Notes: a model not told the origin generated them from the sequence alone. A DNA stretch of 64,000 bases from Nocardia macrotermitis (GCF_009604405.1 NZ_WEGK01000012.1:239114-303113); one strand, 5' to 3'. Counted from the first letter of the stretch, positions 27,601 to 34,495 are shown. Program-made: numbers and translations.

Positions 27601-28883
27601 ATGTTCGTGGCCCGCCCGTGGATCATCTCACCGAGGTTCTTCGAGTGCGCCGACCGCGGTGCCACGTTGACACGGCTGTTCGATCGTGACGCGGAACCCC
27701 CTGACCGCGAAGCTGTTTCGTCGACACTGCGCCCGGCCTGCGGTGACTTCCACTCGCCGACACTCGAACGAGACTCGGAAGCCGTTGTCCGCACGGACTT
27801 CTCGTCCGTGTCTCGCGTCCGGTCCACGCCTTCGGGCCCGGACTCGCCGAGCGTGTACGCGGAAGCCTTCGTGGCCGACCAGGATCGATCCGGCGGACTT
27901 CCCGCCGGGCCATCGAGCTTCGGGGAACTGCCGTCCCCAGCGCCCAGGGACAGCGAGGCCAGCCGGGTTCCGGTGGCGTGCCCGATCACCCCGTGCACAC
28001 CACCGACCAGACCACCGCCGATACCACCCAGCAGTGCCGCGGGATCGAATTCCCACTCCCCGGTGATGACGCCATTGGCCACGATTCCCGCCCCGGCGCC
28101 GACCAACCCCGCGGGCACCGCCGAGGCCACCGCGATGCCGCTGGACTTCCACCACGTCATCGAGTCACGGCCGACCCAATTCCCCAGTCCCGCACCGAGA
28201 TAATGGCCCACCGGCGTCGCGGCTCCCGCGGAGATCCCGGCCACCGCGGCGGTGGTGAGTGTCTGCTTCCAGTCGATGCCGCTGCGGTGTCCCTCGTCCT
28301 TCTGATACGCCTGAATGGCCAGATCCTGCACGAAGCCGATGCCGGCCTGCTCGAGGACCTCGATCGCCGCCAGCTTCCACAACGGCATCTCGGCAACCCT
28401 CGCCGCGTGCGCGATCAGCCGATTCGTCAGCGCGCGACCGATGATCTGCAGGATTCCGGCGCCCTCGGCCTCGATCGCGGGGACCGCGAAGGCGCCCCAC
28501 AGTGTCGCCAGCGCCCACGCGATCTCCGCGGCCATGATCGCCAGGGTGCTGATGATCTGCAGTTTCGTGTACTCGATCTGCGTGCCGCAGTCCTGCACGC
28601 TGTCGGCGAGCTGCTGCAGATTCTTCGCGATCGCGTCCACGGACTGGTCGCCGGACAGCAGCGCGCCGAACTGTGTGGCCATCTGTTCCCGGCCACTGCC
28701 CGAATAATTGTCCAGCGCGATGTCACACGCGGCTTCGACCGCGGAGATCAAATTCCGCAGGTCCGTGGCCGCGGTATCCCAATCCCGGGCCAGCGCGAAC
28801 AAGGTGTCCTCGTCTCCCTCGGGCCACGCCGCACCGGCCAGATAGCTCAGCCAACGCAGCCCCTGGGGCATTTCCAGCGACAT
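18600..28883 (-). CDS. Giant CpnT-like protein with papain-like and OTU-like cysteine protease domains
   Basis: This 3427-residue protein starts MSLEMPQGLRWLSYLAGAAW, a WXG100-like N-terminal domain shared with CpnT-type proteins exported by type VII secretion. Hydrophobic Gly/Ala-rich helices follow to about residue 310, then a low-complexity Ser/Arg linker. A papain-like (Tox-PL-like) domain has NACGPLAL with Cys591, GAHAYLM with His673 and VIDPATG with Asp688. Two long beta-rich regions (about 750-1640 and 1790-2620) are unrecognised. Residues about 2680-2830 are a charged Ala/Arg/Lys/Glu stretch, probably helical. An OTU-like domain follows, with PGDGDCFFYGL (Asp2879, Cys2880) and YGSHYYLAV (His3017). 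The tail is Thr/Pro/Arg-rich and looks disordered. No immunity gene is evident. Likely a secreted effector or toxin (inference). The Shine-Dalgarno before ATG 28883 is weak. Confidence 0.85.
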   Translation of the reverse strand: MSLEMPQGLRWLSYLAGAAWPEGDEDTLFALARDWDTAATDLRNLISAVEAACDIALDNYSGSGREQMATQFGALLSGDQSVDAIAKNLQQLADSVQDCGTQIEYTKLQIISTLAIMAAEIAWALATLWGAFAVPAIEAEGAGILQIIGRALTNRLIAHAARVAEMPLWKLAAIEVLEQAGIGFVQDLAIQAYQKDEGHRSGIDWKQTLTTAAVAGISAGAATPVGHYLGAGLGNWVGRDSMTWWKSSGIAVASAVPAGLVGAGAGIVANGVITGEWEFDPAALLGGIGGGLVGGVHGVIGHATGTRLASLSLGAGDGSSPKLDGPAGSPPDRSWSATKASAYTLGESGPEGVDRTRDTDEKSVRTTASESRSSVGEWKSPQAGRSVDETASRSGGSASRSNSRVNVAPRSAHSKNLGEMIHGRATNIASRGTSATGGRNAQRANISASGGDGSSVRTSPIATARTRAQAVVPSRRIGLSGPESEPKSASPVRVPGRTAGSAESTRHAGKAGDVRRPVGAEDSRSSIGSRRAGLAAAGNDSETAGSGIESSPHPSVDRSPTSESALVQHVSTESDHRWRSPDEDAVDLNACGPLALTKIVELTGSTIARPPEYRVGRSGMSATELEDAAGAPLRSFDGHDSIGDQLLDMGPGSVALVVDAYRGPTDRYGVGAHAYLMHNEGGVIRVIDPATGQRRSRASADIRSTHAILYSDRGVPRPLPERRAGPAEHLGAVRIGTHRTEQERDLESGSGSEKDPDAELPWDIPKVVITPPEDDLPAVVREFGSRRDVAKDLSNIVPIPQETVEWLHEQIFLRVEGRDGPDEKFRENVRRVLTQRLLSSDASVWPQLMSESGMPLNVRYKGRLHPVSLRVSLRPIGPSKEQIAPLSDGPPVGIQQWAFGILSTADLSSSGDYRAFSYAYTHTFPADHGPLSYVALGGELDLVNNQVSTGITVTSTLQPMIIIRSKGRSWPFDFAMTWELSEGDSLSDALSPTPVNRIWHPTLDVPARELTSDPPSNMLVWFPNYAKVGAVPTINHRIPSTVPAPLSRAVDEFHLFGPVTIPDHVRIMSDVMTSFREHLSDMSDNSAKQFRNFFSEGNIRSLITAAARTREEPLSDDATETSSLAQDSVESSEKDESSVITPTFFTSSGKVIGALQIRVMMHGGEEITGPTTEKSVLESFVLRSQGMQGSSTTANSLGFNPSLGFGFGGKHTDPDTGIQSLGGQFTIKGGVAQKSSHILGYGGSARIAHSLRTDQPLLDVTPRMTVHVTLIPARGRPIEPAPNTPLADGADYPVKMLVPSLETLGHAPEKELYLPSEILHLRQLGVSTTPLAVQGAKPLFEDVRKWMAGLGFFPPDRDVPTWRENKAGWLWDKTTMHATDVERVDNVRKFKDMVEQLGLRGSLDEAIEGGPRTAKDHDPEQEEDEKDWDGGAITWFELPTPTGTHRISVRLITERQYLSADPNDGVSHEWTLPKVQTLNYSGSTIPGDEQFSKAPLAWNIGGNATISSPFDEKARLLFQGFTPDYTFSGQASEIRDSNSGTGHEYYTLSPTENGIQIFSVPVRHRIVMTYSHGSAPHDIRGDGRVRLAVPTYRTHTEKIHDRPAEPTFREFDDDDARRLTLPSTGRTLEDGVLRPPDTTLFDRVGGSREVRKATVDLLDDIAAEVAEEAERTSRAPESERAPHTRTLDSDPDPAHGRTEETTTDVVPAPRPPLVPPGRGDFADLRIPGSFPLDPDDIDLPVRENEQHGPLAEDAPDGPWYDIPLDDSSDDDAHGDLREPRGEETGSDRDDPADPPVPGAFPRDDGAPREGTESALTWPQVRDYLQGPLRWTTDHASDMAYSVGRWLWRNAVGEPATNPESMAHEAIHTSLSPYHMVGDALRIFRDSYMAVEGASTPGWLAGTNISVKVTGYLTNVKVHPQPPKMDAERWLQSVSGAGHTKGRQRTHRTGATLTESVGKVDRNVIPGAGYHYSTTTSHSDTVNDTTGVFRVTTEDTTPVHWFTADAHYIVHVRVGARNLAFNVLGGKPRVDRTRVVDVPDAVEFLLVDNDLQNNPDLLELVDNTNLENLEAGTAGEYGKITEADPPDRGLPIAYVEGKRIGYGAVTNVDLEGGREALQNLALELMEEYAPGSTEEESSNYVAGVKTRINEHTTTLGLRTLPNAGPDGRTAFHIVDRSNPFDPHLVTVTFAAGPDPAVDLSAIRGKQVTETSGVDNIFGHQNGDGAALEVPGATRMTDSRQRGHQIDVSISGQHNGHRPKFDVAVQRQSNVTEIQTSSRERRAWERSFGKTSEFSVPHVYGVRLTRHPLDEARLAYLVRRGIAVVAHAGGPGLVLLPPLDISELAAPTSESHRSLRAGTLMRFNTSETPDADTVVALPEPALYRSDPLIRPEASHEGDSVIEMEVSPGVRDLLTGPTWVPTRGIEIYQFDGVPELAQALRHVDPSVDVDDRMLTNRSSEGMFIRLTTLVESNRLTLVGPAATAPFLNTRSQPEPLPPGPPARDGDHIGPTSVKITLYSPEIEKSSKDIAIDDIWWASDGFETEADNSINTTMNFSLSSPYTGEANDRGAFTIPLAGEHAELGQYSVVTSNRRELLRFGTPMEGAAKEPGGETVGTIGHRVRALALIEVRGPEGTLWVSGGTLLRTTETPPGARESSRTDTTDLTKPETTGKEPEAEFEHDAAETDPKTRAEARARARERAKARTRAGLALAEAMSPRRTRTGTEADSAPKTGSDADARARAEAAAEAKAKSEAEVRARAEAEAKSKSDAEAAKRDAAAKAEAEARARAETGARTESGARRAARVEAEAQDRARAEAVAGIRAKAEAAEAKSEAAGTSTDSGAHHRPPVPGGLRPRGPRFATVGRIPAPAGHVWESMPGDGDCFFYGLERVVYRDDPPATGEELDRRIRRLRAEVADELVRDPDTHFGNFHAVLTDTGRARGMTDSQLWTAFYRQAEAITNRGVWRNAVSHTVPQAAAAVLARHHDLTLRVQSRQLRAGWTFGENTRSVPDATTLVYGSHYYLAVPTGQPAHGSGPSVTAPLGQRRDQHPAESTDDVERSRALAHEPDGLPPIARRAPVTPEESRDDTVVDLPFSLSPGRTTSETVEHTPVAEPEPEPIVRQHVREEDEITASRLAGTRPRQRLFPLVPSAAFPNPDPRLFTVSLGKPPDLTTELAEPQVHDSKEPTISTSDTNPATHSRTEIRTGGTPSGTDREPMGAKGRPPRTDGTTGTDRATRTDGTTRTDTTTATTRTDSTLRMDDPVVPAAAQRVGTRRLHRFVSHLRGRGASGSDTVEPRPAVGAPHRHLRDIFRHPLSRFRSRTTSSTTATTRGDGATARTTAGNPAQPATGQRAHPDSLADALAGIQRDTGSTAKSARLRDDAVPQFPRNTRIGVSPDPRTVIGTMAAPPFSAPDWTGDRHDSPSRQQPLS

Positions 28884-29235
28884 GATTCACATCTCGGCCG
28901 GATGCGTCCGCCACGAACCGATGCCGGCTCTCCCGCTGGAGTGCGCACCTCGTGCGCCGAAGTCGTTGCTGCCGAACAACATCGAAAGACCACCCTCTCC
29001 CGTCCCGGCGATGCCCCTGAGAAGGCCGGGTAGCGCCGACGTGCGCACTCATCCGGTGGTTACATCCGGATGATCGGAAGATGATCTTTCTGTAAAAAAT
29101 TCGAGAGGTCAGCGGTATCGATCATGGTGAGTCGAATCCCCCACGCCCACAACGGCATACACGACCGCACACGCAGGACGCCGCTACCGGTGACAACCGG
29201 ACACGAACTGATTTTCGAGCAGATACGTTGGGCGG
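28884..29235. other. Intergenic region between the giant gene and the LysR gene
   Basis: This 352-bp stretch has no convincing gene. A minus-strand frame of 53 codons (GTG 29048 to TGA 28887) ends three bases before the giant gene's ATG and could be a leader or small upstream ORF, but it resembles nothing I know. The AT-rich part near 29070-29100 may hold the promoter of the giant gene. A partial duplication of the LysR 3' end lies at 29107-29139. Confidence 0.4.
29107..29139. repeat. Direct repeat, copy 1 (duplicate of the LysR 3' end)
   Basis: This 33-base segment starting GGTCAGCGGTATCGATC is nearly the same as 29234-29266, offset by 127 bases, with only a few differences. Copy 2 covers the last codons of the LysR gene, so this copy looks like the relic of a short tandem duplication. 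Confidence 0.6.
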
Positions 29236-29266
29236 TCAGCGGTCTCGATCGGGGTGAGTCGAATCT
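29234..29266. repeat. Direct repeat, copy 2 (at the LysR stop codon)
   Basis: This is the partner of 29107-29139, starting GGTCAGCGGTCTCGATC. It spans the end of the LysR coding sequence (HPDRDR and stop). The duplication does not alter the LysR reading frame. Confidence 0.6.
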
Positions 29267-30183
29267 CCGGTGAGTTCGGGCCCCGCGCCCAGCCCCAGCG
29301 CGCCCGCTGCCGCACCGAGCGCGGAGATCATCGCGGAAACCTGCGCGGACTTCAGCAGATCCGGCCACAGCATGGCGTAGATGTTTCGAGTCGGCCACCC
29401 GCGTAGCGGCCGGGCCACGACCTGGGGGTGGGTATGCGCGGCGACGCCGAGCTCGTTCATGATGGCCAGCCCGATCCGATTCGCCACCAACGCGTGGATG
29501 GTGAGCTGGTCGTCCGATGTCGCCGCGATTCGCGGGGTGAATCCGGCCTCCCGGCACGCTGCCAGGAAGCGGGTGCGGACGGTTTCCAGAATCCAGCGTT
29601 CCCCGGAGAGATCGGCGAGCGACACCGAGGCCGCGTCGGCCGCGGGATGGTCGGCGGGCAGCAGCACGCAGCGTTGATCGCTGAGCAGCGGAATGCGTTG
29701 CAGCCGTGGGTCGGGCGGATTCTCCGCATCGTCCAGGTCACAGACCACCGCGAGATCCACTTCACCGCTGAGCACCAGTCGATGCGAGATCCCGCACTCG
29801 GTCTGGGTCAGCACGACCTCGAGTTCGGGATGGGTGCGCCGCAGCCTGGCCAGCGCAGCGGGAACCAGTCCGACACAACCACTTTGGAAGGCCGACATCC
29901 GCACCTGTCCCCCGCCCGCCGACACCAGCGAGGCCAGCTCGTTCTGAGCGGTGCGCAGCGTGGCGAGCACGGTCTCGGCGTGGCGCGCCAGCGCCGCACC
30001 CACGGGAGTCAGCCGGACCCGGCGTCCGTACCGGCTCGTAAGAGGCGCTCCCACAGCGCGTTCCAGCGTTCGTATCTGGTAGCTGACAGCGGGCTGGGTG
30101 TAGCCGAGCGCATCCGCCGCGCCGGTGAAGGTGCCGCTGCGAGCGACCTCGACCAGAACCTGAAGCTGCCGTGGGTCGTACAT
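29236..30183 (-). CDS. LysR-family transcriptional regulator
   Basis: This 315-residue regulator has the LysR winged helix-turn-helix at residues 1-60 (GTFTGAADALGYTQPAVSYQ, then LERAVGAPL) and a periplasmic-binding-like effector domain from about residue 90, with few membrane-type segments. ATG 30183 gives a normal start. It is divergent from the amino-acid ABC transporter, with 93 bases between the starts, the usual arrangement for a LysR protein that controls its neighbour in response to a small ligand. It probably regulates the glutamate-type uptake operon at 30277-33584 (inference). The C-terminus is slightly longer than usual and Gly/Ala-rich. Confidence 0.92.
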   Translation of the reverse strand: MYDPRQLQVLVEVARSGTFTGAADALGYTQPAVSYQIRTLERAVGAPLTSRYGRRVRLTPVGAALARHAETVLATLRTAQNELASLVSAGGGQVRMSAFQSGCVGLVPAALARLRRTHPELEVVLTQTECGISHRLVLSGEVDLAVVCDLDDAENPPDPRLQRIPLLSDQRCVLLPADHPAADAASVSLADLSGERWILETVRTRFLAACREAGFTPRIAATSDDQLTIHALVANRIGLAIMNELGVAAHTHPQVVARPLRGWPTRNIYAMLWPDLLKSAQVSAMISALGAAAGALGLGAGPELTGDSTHPDRDR

Positions 30184-30276
30184 CGGGCCAGGCTAAGCCC
30201 ACTCATAAACAAATTCCACACGAAGGCGACGAAACCTTCATTGGACCAACGGTTCCCGCGTCGTCATGCTTCGTAC

Positions 30277-31032
30277 ATGCCTTCCGATTCCCCATCACAA
30301 CCACTGCTCCGCCTCGGCGGGGTCGACAAGTCGTTCGGGGCGCATCAGGTGCTCCACGGCATCGATCTCGAGCTGCGCGCCGGGGAGGTGGTCGTGCTGC
30401 TCGGCGCGTCCGGTTCCGGTAAATCGACGCTGATCCGCTGCGTCAACCGGCTCGAGACGATCGATGCCGGGGAGATCCTGCTGGACGGCGTCCCGATGCC
30501 CCTGGAGGGACGCGAGCTGGCACGGATGCGGGCACAGGTGGGCATGGTGTTCCAGTCCTTCAACCTCTTCGGGCACAAGACGGTACTGGAGAACATCACC
30601 CTGGCCCCGGTACGCGTGAAGGGCGTGCCGAAGGAGCGGGCGATCGAGCGCGCGCACGAACTGCTCGCCCGGGTGGGTCTGGCCGATAAGGCCGCGGCCT
30701 ATCCCGCGCAGCTGTCCGGCGGCCAGCAGCAGCGGGTCGCGATCGCCCGCGCCCTGGCCATGGAACCCCGGGTGCTGCTGTTCGACGAACCGACCTCCGC
30801 ACTGGATCCGGAAATGACCAACGAGGTCCTGGACGTGATGAGCGAACTCGCACGCGAAGGGATGACCATGCTCGTGGTCACCCACGAAATGGGATTCGCC
30901 CGCCGCGTCGCGGACCGGGTGGTGTTCATCGACGCCGGACGGATCGTGGAATCCGCACCACCGCAGGACTTCTTCGCCGGACCGCGCACCGATCGCGCCC
31001 GCGAGTTCCTCTCCAAGATCCTCACACACTGA
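30277..31032 (+). CDS. Polar amino-acid ABC transporter ATP-binding protein (GlnQ/GluA-like)
   Basis: This 251-residue ATPase of the polar amino-acid uptake family has Walker A GASGSGKST (residues 43-51), the Q-loop VGMVFQSFNLFGHKTVLEN, signature LSGGQQQRVAIARAL and Walker B LLFDEPTSALDPE. The switch histidine is in VVTHEMGFARRV. ATG 30277 gives the family N-terminus; longer frames run into the divergent promoter. It is the first gene of an operon with a binding lipoprotein and two permeases, and should power uptake of glutamate, glutamine or a related amino acid. The divergent LysR gene is the likely regulator. Confidence 0.95.
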   Translation: MPSDSPSQPLLRLGGVDKSFGAHQVLHGIDLELRAGEVVVLLGASGSGKSTLIRCVNRLETIDAGEILLDGVPMPLEGRELARMRAQVGMVFQSFNLFGHKTVLENITLAPVRVKGVPKERAIERAHELLARVGLADKAAAYPAQLSGGQQQRVAIARALAMEPRVLLFDEPTSALDPEMTNEVLDVMSELAREGMTMLVVTHEMGFARRVADRVVFIDAGRIVESAPPQDFFAGPRTDRAREFLSKILTH

Positions 31033-31118
31033 AATTCACACCCGCTGAACATATTTCGCACGTCGAAGCAGATCTCACCTGTTTCGGCCATCCCGTCGAC
31101 CGTCGAAAGAGCACGCCC

Positions 31119-32066
31119 ATGAGCCCGTCCGTGCCGCGCCGCACGCTGCCCGCCGCCATCCTGGCCACCGCCACCGCCCTGCTGATGACCGCCTGTGGAT
31201 CATCGTCCCTGCCCGCCGCCGCAGGATCCGGCGGCGCCGCGAATTCCGATGCCTACCAACATGTCCTGGACACCGCACCGGTCGCCGACGCCTCGGAGAT
31301 GCCCGAGGGCAGTCTGATGGCGACGATCAAGGCGCGCGGCCAGCTCGTCGTGGGCGGCACCGATACCGCGGCGGTGTTCTCCCTGACGGACCCGATGACC
31401 GGTAGGACGACCGGCTTCGACGCCGGGCTCGCGGCAATGCTGGCCAAATACATCACCGGCAAGACCGATATCAAGCTGACGCAGGTGCAGGTCGCCAACC
31501 GCGAGGCGCTGCTCCAGAACGGCGCCGTGGACACGGTTTTCGCGACCTACACCATCAATGCCAAACGCGCGCAGCTGGTCGGATTCGCCGGTCCGTACTA
31601 CTCCTCGGGCGATGCGATCCTGGTGAAGAAGGCGGACAACTCGATCACGAAGGTCGCCGACCTGAACGGCAGGAAGGTCTGCACCGAGTCCAGTTCCACT
31701 GCCGCACAGGACATCAAGGAGCACGCGCCCGGGGCCGAGCTGGTGCTGTTCGATACGAATTCGCAGTGCGTGCAGGCCGTGCAACAGGGCCGCGCCGACG
31801 CGTACGTACTGGATCAGGCGATTCTGCTGGGTGATGCGTACCGGGAGCCGGACAAGGTGAAGGTGGTCGGCCAGCCGTTCACCACCGAGCCCTACGGCAT
31901 CGGCCTGCCGCTGAACCACCCGGAGATGAAGACCTTCGTGAACAACTGGCTGAAGAAGATCGAAGCCGACGGTGAGTGGGCGGCCCTGTGGCAGGCCACC
32001 GTCGGCGCGATCCTGCCCGGCCCGGTCCCCGCTCCCCCGGTCATCGGCTCGGTCGCGGGCAGCTGA
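31119..32066 (+). CDS. Amino-acid ABC transporter substrate-binding lipoprotein (GluB-like)
   Basis: This 315-residue extracytoplasmic solute-binding protein (family 3) has a signal peptide ending in lipobox MTACGSS, a Ser/Gly/Ala linker, then KARGQLVVGGTDTAAVFSLT. It also has GFDAGLAAMLAKYI, the glutamate-binding style loop AFATYTINAKRAQLVGFAGP (written here from VFATYTIN), and a C-terminal PYGIGLPLNHPEMKTFVNNW. ATG 31119 gives the clean lipoprotein signal. It lies 86 bases after the ATPase gene, within the same operon, and delivers the amino acid to the two permeases. The architecture suggests glutamate or another acidic or polar amino acid; the exact ligand is not determinable. Confidence 0.92.
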   Translation: MSPSVPRRTLPAAILATATALLMTACGSSSLPAAAGSGGAANSDAYQHVLDTAPVADASEMPEGSLMATIKARGQLVVGGTDTAAVFSLTDPMTGRTTGFDAGLAAMLAKYITGKTDIKLTQVQVANREALLQNGAVDTVFATYTINAKRAQLVGFAGPYYSSGDAILVKKADNSITKVADLNGRKVCTESSSTAAQDIKEHAPGAELVLFDTNSQCVQAVQQGRADAYVLDQAILLGDAYREPDKVKVVGQPFTTEPYGIGLPLNHPEMKTFVNNWLKKIEADGEWAALWQATVGAILPGPVPAPPVIGSVAGS

Positions 32067-32121
32067 CCGGCGAAATCCCTTCGAGCACAACGCAGAACAG
32101 AACGAGGAAGGAAGATCCGAG

Positions 32122-32751
32122 GTGATTTGGGCGGATCTGGGCCCGGCCCTGGAACGAACGCTCGGCCTGGTCGTACTGACCTATCTGGGCGCACTCGCAC
32201 TCGGCATACTGCTGGCGATATGCCGGATCGGCCCGGTGCCGCCACTGCGCGCCGCGGCCACCGCCTACGTCACGGTATTCCGCAACGTGCCCCTGCTGGT
32301 GCTGTTGGTGCTGTTCACCTTCGGCCTGCCCACCGTGGGACTGCTCATCCCGCTGTACTACAACGCCGCGCTCGCGATGGCGCTGTACTGGGCGGCCTTC
32401 GTCTGCGAGGTGGTGCGCAGCGGCGTGCGGACCGTCCCGCGCGGTCAGGTCGAGGCCGCTCGTGCGCTGGGCATGTCGCTGGGCCAGTGCCTTGGACTGG
32501 TCATCCTGCCGCAGGCCCTGCGCACGATGGTCCAGCCGCTGGCCAACATATTCATCGGATCGGCCCTGGCGACCGCGCTGGCGGCCGCGGCCGGGGTCTC
32601 CGAACTCACGTTCTGGTATCAACAGCAGGCCAATCAGGCCGGTAGTCCGCTGACCTCCTTCGTGATCGTCGCGGCGATCTACGTGGTGATCGCGCTCACC
32701 GCCGGACTCGTCGCAGGCCGCATCGAGGAGAGGGTGGCGATCCACCGATGA
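32122..32751 (+). CDS. Amino-acid ABC transporter permease (GluC-like)
   Basis: This 209-residue permease of the HisM/GluC family has four to five membrane helices and the EAA-type cytoplasmic loop RGQVEAARALGMSLGQCLGL, which docks on the ATPase. The GTG at 32122 (start MIWADLGPALERT) is chosen because GAGGAAGGAAG lies just upstream; the longer frame to 31972 reads back into the lipoprotein gene. Its last codons overlap the next permease by ATGA, so the two permeases are coupled and probably form a heterodimer. Confidence 0.92.
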   Translation: MIWADLGPALERTLGLVVLTYLGALALGILLAICRIGPVPPLRAAATAYVTVFRNVPLLVLLVLFTFGLPTVGLLIPLYYNAALAMALYWAAFVCEVVRSGVRTVPRGQVEAARALGMSLGQCLGLVILPQALRTMVQPLANIFIGSALATALAAAAGVSELTFWYQQQANQAGSPLTSFVIVAAIYVVIALTAGLVAGRIEERVAIHR

Positions 32752-33584
32752 CGACACTGGTCGCCGAACGCAAACACCCGCGTGTGAGCGAATCACGCAC
32801 CGAGGAAACGCTTTTCGACGCACCCGGCCCCCGGGGACGCCGCCGGATCCGGATCGCCACCACACTCGCGACACTCGCACTGATCGCCTTGGCGGCCTTC
32901 GTGATTCGCCAGTTCGCCGCGCACGGTCAGCTGTCGGCCGACCAGTGGCGGGTGTACACGCTCGCGCCGATCTGCCGATATCTGCTGACCGGCGCGGTGA
33001 ACACCCTGCTGGTCACCGCGGTAGCCGCGGCGCTGGCCTTTCCGCTCGGCGGCGTGTTCGCTCTGATGCGGTTGACCCGCAACGCACTGCCGCGGGTGTT
33101 CTCGCGCCTGTGCACCGAACTGCTGCGGGCGACACCGCTGCTGCTGTTGTTGTATCTGTTCCTGTTCGGTCTGCCCCGCCTCGGCATCGGCTTGCCGCCG
33201 TTCTGGCAGTTGGTGATTCCCATCGCGCTGACCAATGCGGCGGTGATCGCCGAACTCGTCCGGGCGGGCGTGGCGGCGCTGGACCCCGGGCAGGGCGAGG
33301 CCGCCGCGAGCCTGGGGCTCACCCGATGGCAGTCGATGCGCTATGTCGTGCTGCCGCAGGCGATTCGGCGGCTCGTCCCGGCACTGGTCAGTCAACTCGT
33401 GCGACTGCTCAAGGACTCCACCCTCGGCTATGTGGTCAGCTTCCTGGAACTGCTGCACCGCGCGCAGGTGCTCGGCGAATACGAACACACCCTGCTGTCC
33501 GCCTATCTGGTCACCGCCGCGGTGTTCATCGTGGTCAACGCGTCGCTGGCGAAGACCGCGGACGTGCTCGAACGTCGCCTCTGA
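32748..33584 (+). CDS. Amino-acid ABC transporter permease (GluD-like)
   Basis: This 278-residue permease has an N-terminal hydrophilic extension of about 35 residues, then membrane helices. The EAA loop is DPGQGEAAASLGLTRWQSMR, followed by VLPQAIRRLVPALVSQLVRL. The N-terminal extension is typical of GluD-type subunits. It overlaps the previous permease by four bases (ATGA) and ends the transport part of the operon. It works with the 32122 permease as the membrane channel for polar amino-acid uptake. Confidence 0.92.
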   Translation: MTTLVAERKHPRVSESRTEETLFDAPGPRGRRRIRIATTLATLALIALAAFVIRQFAAHGQLSADQWRVYTLAPICRYLLTGAVNTLLVTAVAAALAFPLGGVFALMRLTRNALPRVFSRLCTELLRATPLLLLLYLFLFGLPRLGIGLPPFWQLVIPIALTNAAVIAELVRAGVAALDPGQGEAAASLGLTRWQSMRYVVLPQAIRRLVPALVSQLVRLLKDSTLGYVVSFLELLHRAQVLGEYEHTLLSAYLVTAAVFIVVNASLAKTADVLERRL

Positions 33585-33657
33585 CAACGAACGTCGTCTC
33601 CGACGTCCCCGGCGCCGGGCAATCGCCCCGCGTCACTCGATCGAAAGGCTCTCGCGA

Positions 33658-34440
33658 ATGTGTCGTCTGCTCGGCGTGGTCACCCGCGTCCCCCGGCCGT
33701 TGACCGAAACACTCGAAGGTCTGCTCGAACCGTTCACCGCACTGTCCCGCGAGCACATCGACGGCTGGGGCATCGCCGCACGCCGCGGCCGTGAACAGAT
33801 CCTCACGCGCGGAACCGATCCCGCCTATGCCAGCCCGGCCTACCGCAGCGCCACCCGGGTCACCGCGGACGCGGCCCTGCTGCATCTACGCCTGGCGTCC
33901 CCGGGTGCCGCGGTACGGCCGGGCAACACCCATCCGTTCGTCGCGGGCACCCTCGCCTTCGCGCACAACGGATTCTTCTCCCCACGCGAGGCGCTGGACG
34001 ATCTGATCGAACCCGAACTCCTGGCCGGGGCAACCGGTGACACCGACTCCGAACGCTTCTTCCTGCGCGTGCTCAGCCGATTGCACGGCGAGAACACCGA
34101 TCCCATCGATGCCCTCGCCCACACCGCCGCCGACATCGGCTCCCGCGCGGATTTCGGCAGCCTCAACTGCCTGCTGCTCACCGAGAGCGCGCTCTACGCC
34201 TACGCACAGGAGGACCCCGAATCGGAGGTGAGCCGACGCCGCGGCCCCGAATTCTTTCGCATGCACTACCGCATCGGAGCCGACGACGCCGTGGTCACCT
34301 CGAACGGTGTAGCCACCGGCGAGAACTGGGAAACCCTGCCCTACGGGCGAATCCTGGAAATCCGGCGAAGCGACCTGCGCGTCTCCACCCACGCCGTGAC
34401 CACCGCCGCCCCGCTGCGACACGCGCCCGATACTCCCTAG
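33658..34440 (+). CDS. Class II glutamine amidotransferase
   Basis: This 260-residue protein begins MCRLLGVVTRVP, so Met removal exposes Cys2, the N-terminal nucleophile of class II (Ntn-type) glutamine amidotransferases. Supporting segments are HIDGWGIAARRG, LLHLRLASPG, HPFVAGTLAFAHNGFF and the aspartate-bearing GDTDSERFF. The length and fold fit the stand-alone YafJ/EgtC-like group, which hydrolyses a gamma-glutamyl amide bond. GAAAGGCT precedes ATG 33658. It lies 73 bases after the glutamate-type transporter permease and may share its mRNA; a role in gamma-glutamyl compound use is an inference. Confidence 0.9.
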   Translation: MCRLLGVVTRVPRPLTETLEGLLEPFTALSREHIDGWGIAARRGREQILTRGTDPAYASPAYRSATRVTADAALLHLRLASPGAAVRPGNTHPFVAGTLAFAHNGFFSPREALDDLIEPELLAGATGDTDSERFFLRVLSRLHGENTDPIDALAHTAADIGSRADFGSLNCLLLTESALYAYAQEDPESEVSRRRGPEFFRMHYRIGADDAVVTSNGVATGENWETLPYGRILEIRRSDLRVSTHAVTTAAPLRHAPDTP

Positions 34441-34495
34441 CCGCGCCGGATCGTGCCCGCCGGCCGGAGGAAGTTCTCACGATCACGCCGATGCG

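Noticed and set aside
18600..30183. Type VII secretion genes (ecc, esx) next to the CpnT-like gene
   Set aside because: No EccC-type ATPase, EspG, mycosin or WXG100-pair genes were found nearby; only the N-terminal similarity suggests this export route.
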